From Acholeplasmatales bacterium (GTDB lineage Bacteria > Bacillota_I > Bacilli_A > Acholeplasmatales > Anaeroplasmataceae): a DNA stretch of 15,491 nt. The stretch is from NCBI GenBank assembly GCA_016282815.1, contig JAEELU010000041.1, positions 1-15,491 on the forward strand, read 5' to 3'. Shown piece after piece: positions 12,841 to 15,491 of the stretch. The position numbers were made by a program, and so were the translations under genes. Under the pieces are notes generated by a model, which did no database searches, was not told the DNA's origin, and worked only from the letters and a program-made list of their open reading frames with translations. Numbering within the stretch: the first letter of the stretch is position 1; each line of letters starts with the position of its first letter.

Positions 12841-15180
12841 ATGAGAAAGAATAAGAAGAACAATAAAGTATTAATTGAAGATGATGAGAAATTCATTATA
12901 TATCAAATGTCATATGGAACAATAACTGATCCAGATGCAAAATTTAGACCATCACAGGTATGCTCACCATATTTTGGTACAAGAGTATTAGATAGAATGG
13001 CTTATACAGATAATAAGGGTTCTAGAGATGTAGATTTTAATTATGATTATGCTAGAAAAGAGGATGAAAAGCATCTTACTGATGATGATATAGTTGAAAA
13101 GTATGGATCTAAATACCATGAATTCCACATTCTTGATAATGAAAAGATTGCAGAATATGCAGGAGTTAAGCTTACTAATCCTGAGGAGGATTTAGAAAAC
13201 GAAGTTCTTCCTGAAAAGAAAAAGGAAACACCATTTGTTTCATCAATCGATGAGATTATGGAGGATGAAACATTAGAAAAGCCTGCTGATAATAATCCTG
13301 ATGACGATTTATTAGATGAAAATATTGATATTAGTATTAATATTACTGCTGAGCCAGATGATGATTATCAATATAATTCAATCGATAATAATATGCCAAA
13401 GCCAAATCCTACAACTATTCCAAATTTCCTATTTGATGAAAAGGAAAAGAAGAATACAAATACAGATTTCACATTTGGTGATGATGAATTTGATAAGGAA
13501 GAGGATTTATCATTTGATAATATTCCTACAATGGCCGCTCCAGAGATTGAATTTGATCCACATAATAATGAGCCAATCGATAGGACTATGTCTATTGATG
13601 AGGCTATCAGACGTGCAAATAATAATGAATTCCCACCAGTTATGGAGAACAAGCCAAAGCCTGAGGTAAAGCCACAAACTACTAATGTTAAGGTTGAACC
13701 ACAAGCTGAAAATAGATATGCTAATTATTCAATTCCTTATGAGGAGCTATTTAGTAAGAGTGATAATCTAAATGATGATCATCCAGCATGGCTTGAAGAA
13801 AAGAAGGAAATTATTAACTCTACACTTCAAAACTTCGGTGTTGATGGTGAGGTTATTGATTATACAAAGGGTCCTACATTTACATTATTTGAAATAATGC
13901 TTAACCCTGGTGTTAAAACAAAAAGAATTACCGAACTAAGAGATAACCTAGCTATGAACCTTGCGGTTACATCACTTCGTATCCTAGCTCCAATTCCTGG
14001 TAAAAATACAGTAGGTATTGAAGCACCAAATGATGTAAAGGATATGGTTAAGTTTGGTGATATATTATCTGATGATTTAATCCATGATAATAAGCCACTT
14101 AATGTTGCGATGGGTAAGGATATTTATGGTAAGCCAATTAACCAAAATATCGTTGAAATGCCACATGCATTAATTGCTGGTGCTACTAAATCAGGTAAAT
14201 CAGTTTCAATTAACACAATGATAGTTTCATTATTAGTTAAGAATTCCCCAGAGAATTTCAGACTTATATTAGTTGACCCTAAGATGGTTGAATTTACATT
14301 CTATCAGGATATTCCACATCTTGCATGTCCAGTTATTACTGATCCACAAATCGCTGGTGAGGTATTAAAGTGGGCTTGTGAGGAAATGGATAGAAGATAT
14401 ATGGATTTAGCTAAATATCGTGTTAGAAATATTGAAGGCTATAACGATAAGAGAAAGGCAGATCCTTCAATGCCTAGAATGCCATTTATTCTAATCGTAT
14501 TAGATGAGTTCTGTGATCTTGCAATGCAATGCGGTCAGGAGCTATCTGATAATATTGTTAGATTAACACAAAAAGCAAGAGCCTGCGGTATCCATGTATT
14601 ACTTGCTACACAAAGACCAACTACAAATATTGTTAATGGTACAATTAAAGCAAATATTCCATGTAGAATTGCCTTTAGAGTTGCTTCAGCTACAGACTCT
14701 GTAACAATCCTAGATGAGGGTGGAGCAGAGGAATTATTAGGCTTTGGTGATATGCTAATAAAGACTACAGGTGCTCCAATGAGAGCACAGGGTGCTTATT
14801 TATCAGATTCAGAGCTTGAATCAGTATGCTCATATTTAGTTGCTAAATATGGACCTGATTATATGTTTACAATTGAGGATTTAAAGAAAAGCCTTAATAA
14901 ATCACAGGCTGGAATTGGTGGTATTGGTGGAAGAGATACTCAACCAGAATCAGAGGAGCTATTATATAGTGTTGCTTGTTTCTGCGTTGACTCACAATCT
15001 TGCTCAATTAATTCAATTCAAAATAATTTCGCACTAGGCTTTAATAGAGCCTCAAGAGTAGTTGCGATATTAGAGGAAAGAAATATTGTTTCACCTAAAA
15101 ATGGAACAAAGAGTAGAGACATTTTAGTTGATAGAAAGACATTGGCTGAAATGTTTGAACAGGAGTATATAGAAGATTAA
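12841..15180 (+). CDS. ftsK: soluble FtsK/SpoIIIE-family DNA translocase (SftA-like)
   Basis: 779 residues. It is an ATP-driven hexameric pump that moves double-stranded DNA and clears or segregates chromosomes at the division septum. The N-terminal 100 residues include an FRPSQVCSPYFG motif (35-46); a disordered Asp/Glu/Asn-rich region runs to about 290. Then come the alpha part (about 296-390, from SIPYEELF), the RecA-like motor with Walker A GATKSGKS (447-454) and Walker B LIVLDEF (D555/E556), and a winged-helix gamma domain (about 707-764; NRASRVVAILEERNIV and SRDIL), which reads polar DNA signals. The four N-terminal membrane segments of FtsK/SpoIIIE are absent, so it resembles soluble SftA (YtpS) of Bacillus. 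ATG 12841 has GGAGG 7 bases upstream; a GTG at 12826 overlaps that site and is not used. A membrane protein gene starts 2 bases after the stop and might supply an anchor. Confidence 0.9.
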   Translation: MRKNKKNNKVLIEDDEKFIIYQMSYGTITDPDAKFRPSQVCSPYFGTRVLDRMAYTDNKGSRDVDFNYDYARKEDEKHLTDDDIVEKYGSKYHEFHILDNEKIAEYAGVKLTNPEEDLENEVLPEKKKETPFVSSIDEIMEDETLEKPADNNPDDDLLDENIDISINITAEPDDDYQYNSIDNNMPKPNPTTIPNFLFDEKEKKNTNTDFTFGDDEFDKEEDLSFDNIPTMAAPEIEFDPHNNEPIDRTMSIDEAIRRANNNEFPPVMENKPKPEVKPQTTNVKVEPQAENRYANYSIPYEELFSKSDNLNDDHPAWLEEKKEIINSTLQNFGVDGEVIDYTKGPTFTLFEIMLNPGVKTKRITELRDNLAMNLAVTSLRILAPIPGKNTVGIEAPNDVKDMVKFGDILSDDLIHDNKPLNVAMGKDIYGKPINQNIVEMPHALIAGATKSGKSVSINTMIVSLLVKNSPENFRLILVDPKMVEFTFYQDIPHLACPVITDPQIAGEVLKWACEEMDRRYMDLAKYRVRNIEGYNDKRKADPSMPRMPFILIVLDEFCDLAMQCGQELSDNIVRLTQKARACGIHVLLATQRPTTNIVNGTIKANIPCRIAFRVASATDSVTILDEGGAEELLGFGDMLIKTTGAPMRAQGAYLSDSELESVCSYLVAKYGPDYMFTIEDLKKSLNKSQAGIGGIGGRDTQPESEELLYSVACFCVDSQSCSINSIQNNFALGFNRASRVVAILEERNIVSPKNGTKSRDILVDRKTLAEMFEQEYIED

Positions 15181-15182
15181 TT

Positions 15183-15491
15183 ATGAAAAAGGAATACGTT
15201 ACTGAGTTAGAAAATCACAATTTAACTAAAGAAAACTTAATAATAGTTAAAAAGAGAATGCTAACTAGAAACGTATTAATGTTTGTTATATTCTTGGTTA
15301 TCTTACTTATTACTGCAGTTGGTGCACCAAGAATAAAAATATTTATAAAAGCATTCAGTAGTACATCTCATATATTTCAAATAATAGGTATAGTATTATA
15401 TCTTGCATCTCTAACAACTATAGTTTTATATTATGCAATAATATTATTTCAAATTTATGTGAATAGGGATAATGATGAATGGGTATATAAA
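15183..15491 (+). CDS. membrane protein of unknown function, N-terminal part (cut by window end)
   Basis: An open frame of 103 codons runs from ATG 15183 to the last base with no stop. The start is 2 bases after the ftsK stop, with AGAAG (15172-15176) as a weak ribosome binding site inside ftsK, so it is probably co-transcribed and coupled. The translation has a charged N-terminal 29 residues (KKEYVTELENHNLTKENL), a first hydrophobic segment at about 31-48, an outside loop with RIKIFIKAFSS, and a second hydrophobic segment at about 64-91, followed by a polar NRDNDEWVYK. Two membrane helices with both ends inside fit the charge pattern. No family is recognised. Adjacency to a translocase without its own membrane domain hints at a septal or membrane role, which is inference only. 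Confidence 0.75.
   Translation, partial: MKKEYVTELENHNLTKENLIIVKKRMLTRNVLMFVIFLVILLITAVGAPRIKIFIKAFSSTSHIFQIIGIVLYLASLTTIVLYYAIILFQIYVNRDNDEWVYK

Noticed and set aside
13316..13704. Three overlapping frames of 64-117 codons on both strands within ftsK
   Set aside because: They mirror the acidic low-complexity region of ftsK in other frames; no start signals or recognisable protein features.

Overview
The window is about 30% GC. Its low-GC Firmicute traits are Shd-type ribosome binding sites, almost exclusive TAA stops, a RelP-type alarmone synthetase, a soluble FtsK/SpoIIIE translocase and serine/threonine-rich surface lipoproteins. The truncated pyruvate:ferredoxin oxidoreductase points to an anaerobe, and the secreted pectate lyases to a gut or plant-matter degrader. 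An uncultured Bacilli/Erysipelotrichia/RF39-like lineage is my best guess, from style alone. No in-frame TGA interrupts any gene and Trp is always TGG, so there is no sign of UGA reassignment.

Layout, all on the + strand. 1-312: 3' end of a PFOR gene, then a terminator. 491-2126: an ECF-type sigma factor overlapping a single-pass membrane protein that is its probable anti-sigma factor. 2253-6791 and 7056-9656: two tandem paralogous pectate-lyase lipoproteins (1512 and 866 aa). 9758-10297: a YfcE-type phosphodiesterase. 10392-12681: a three-gene operon of a RelP-type (p)ppGpp synthetase, methionine aminopeptidase and a PARG/macro-fold (TIGR02452-like) protein with a degenerate active site. 12841-15180: a soluble FtsK/SftA-like DNA translocase. 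From 15183 to the window end: a membrane protein that runs off the edge.

The most interesting content is 366-7056. The same bipartite element, ACCAATAAA, exactly 14 nt, then TGTT(T/A)(T)AAA(A/G)G, occurs three times: before the sigma gene, before pectate lyase 1 and before pectate lyase 2. The simplest reading is that it is the promoter of this ECF sigma factor, so sigma, its membrane partner and the two surface pectinases form a self-contained regulon in which an outside signal releases the sigma factor. Both pectinase leaders also carry an AATAGAG...CTCTATT hairpin inside a short reading frame, followed by a LacI/CcpA-like operator (core AACGTT or AGCGTT). That suggests a second layer of control by carbon status. 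The regulon is inferred from sequence; no expression evidence is available.

The second half is housekeeping (stringent response, N-terminal Met removal, chromosome segregation) with clear terminators and sigma-A-like promoters. Its odd points are the altered catalytic signature of the PARG-like protein and a palindrome over the -10 box of the ftsK promoter. No rRNA, tRNA, CRISPR array or insertion sequence was seen. No gene-free stretch exceeds 300 bases.
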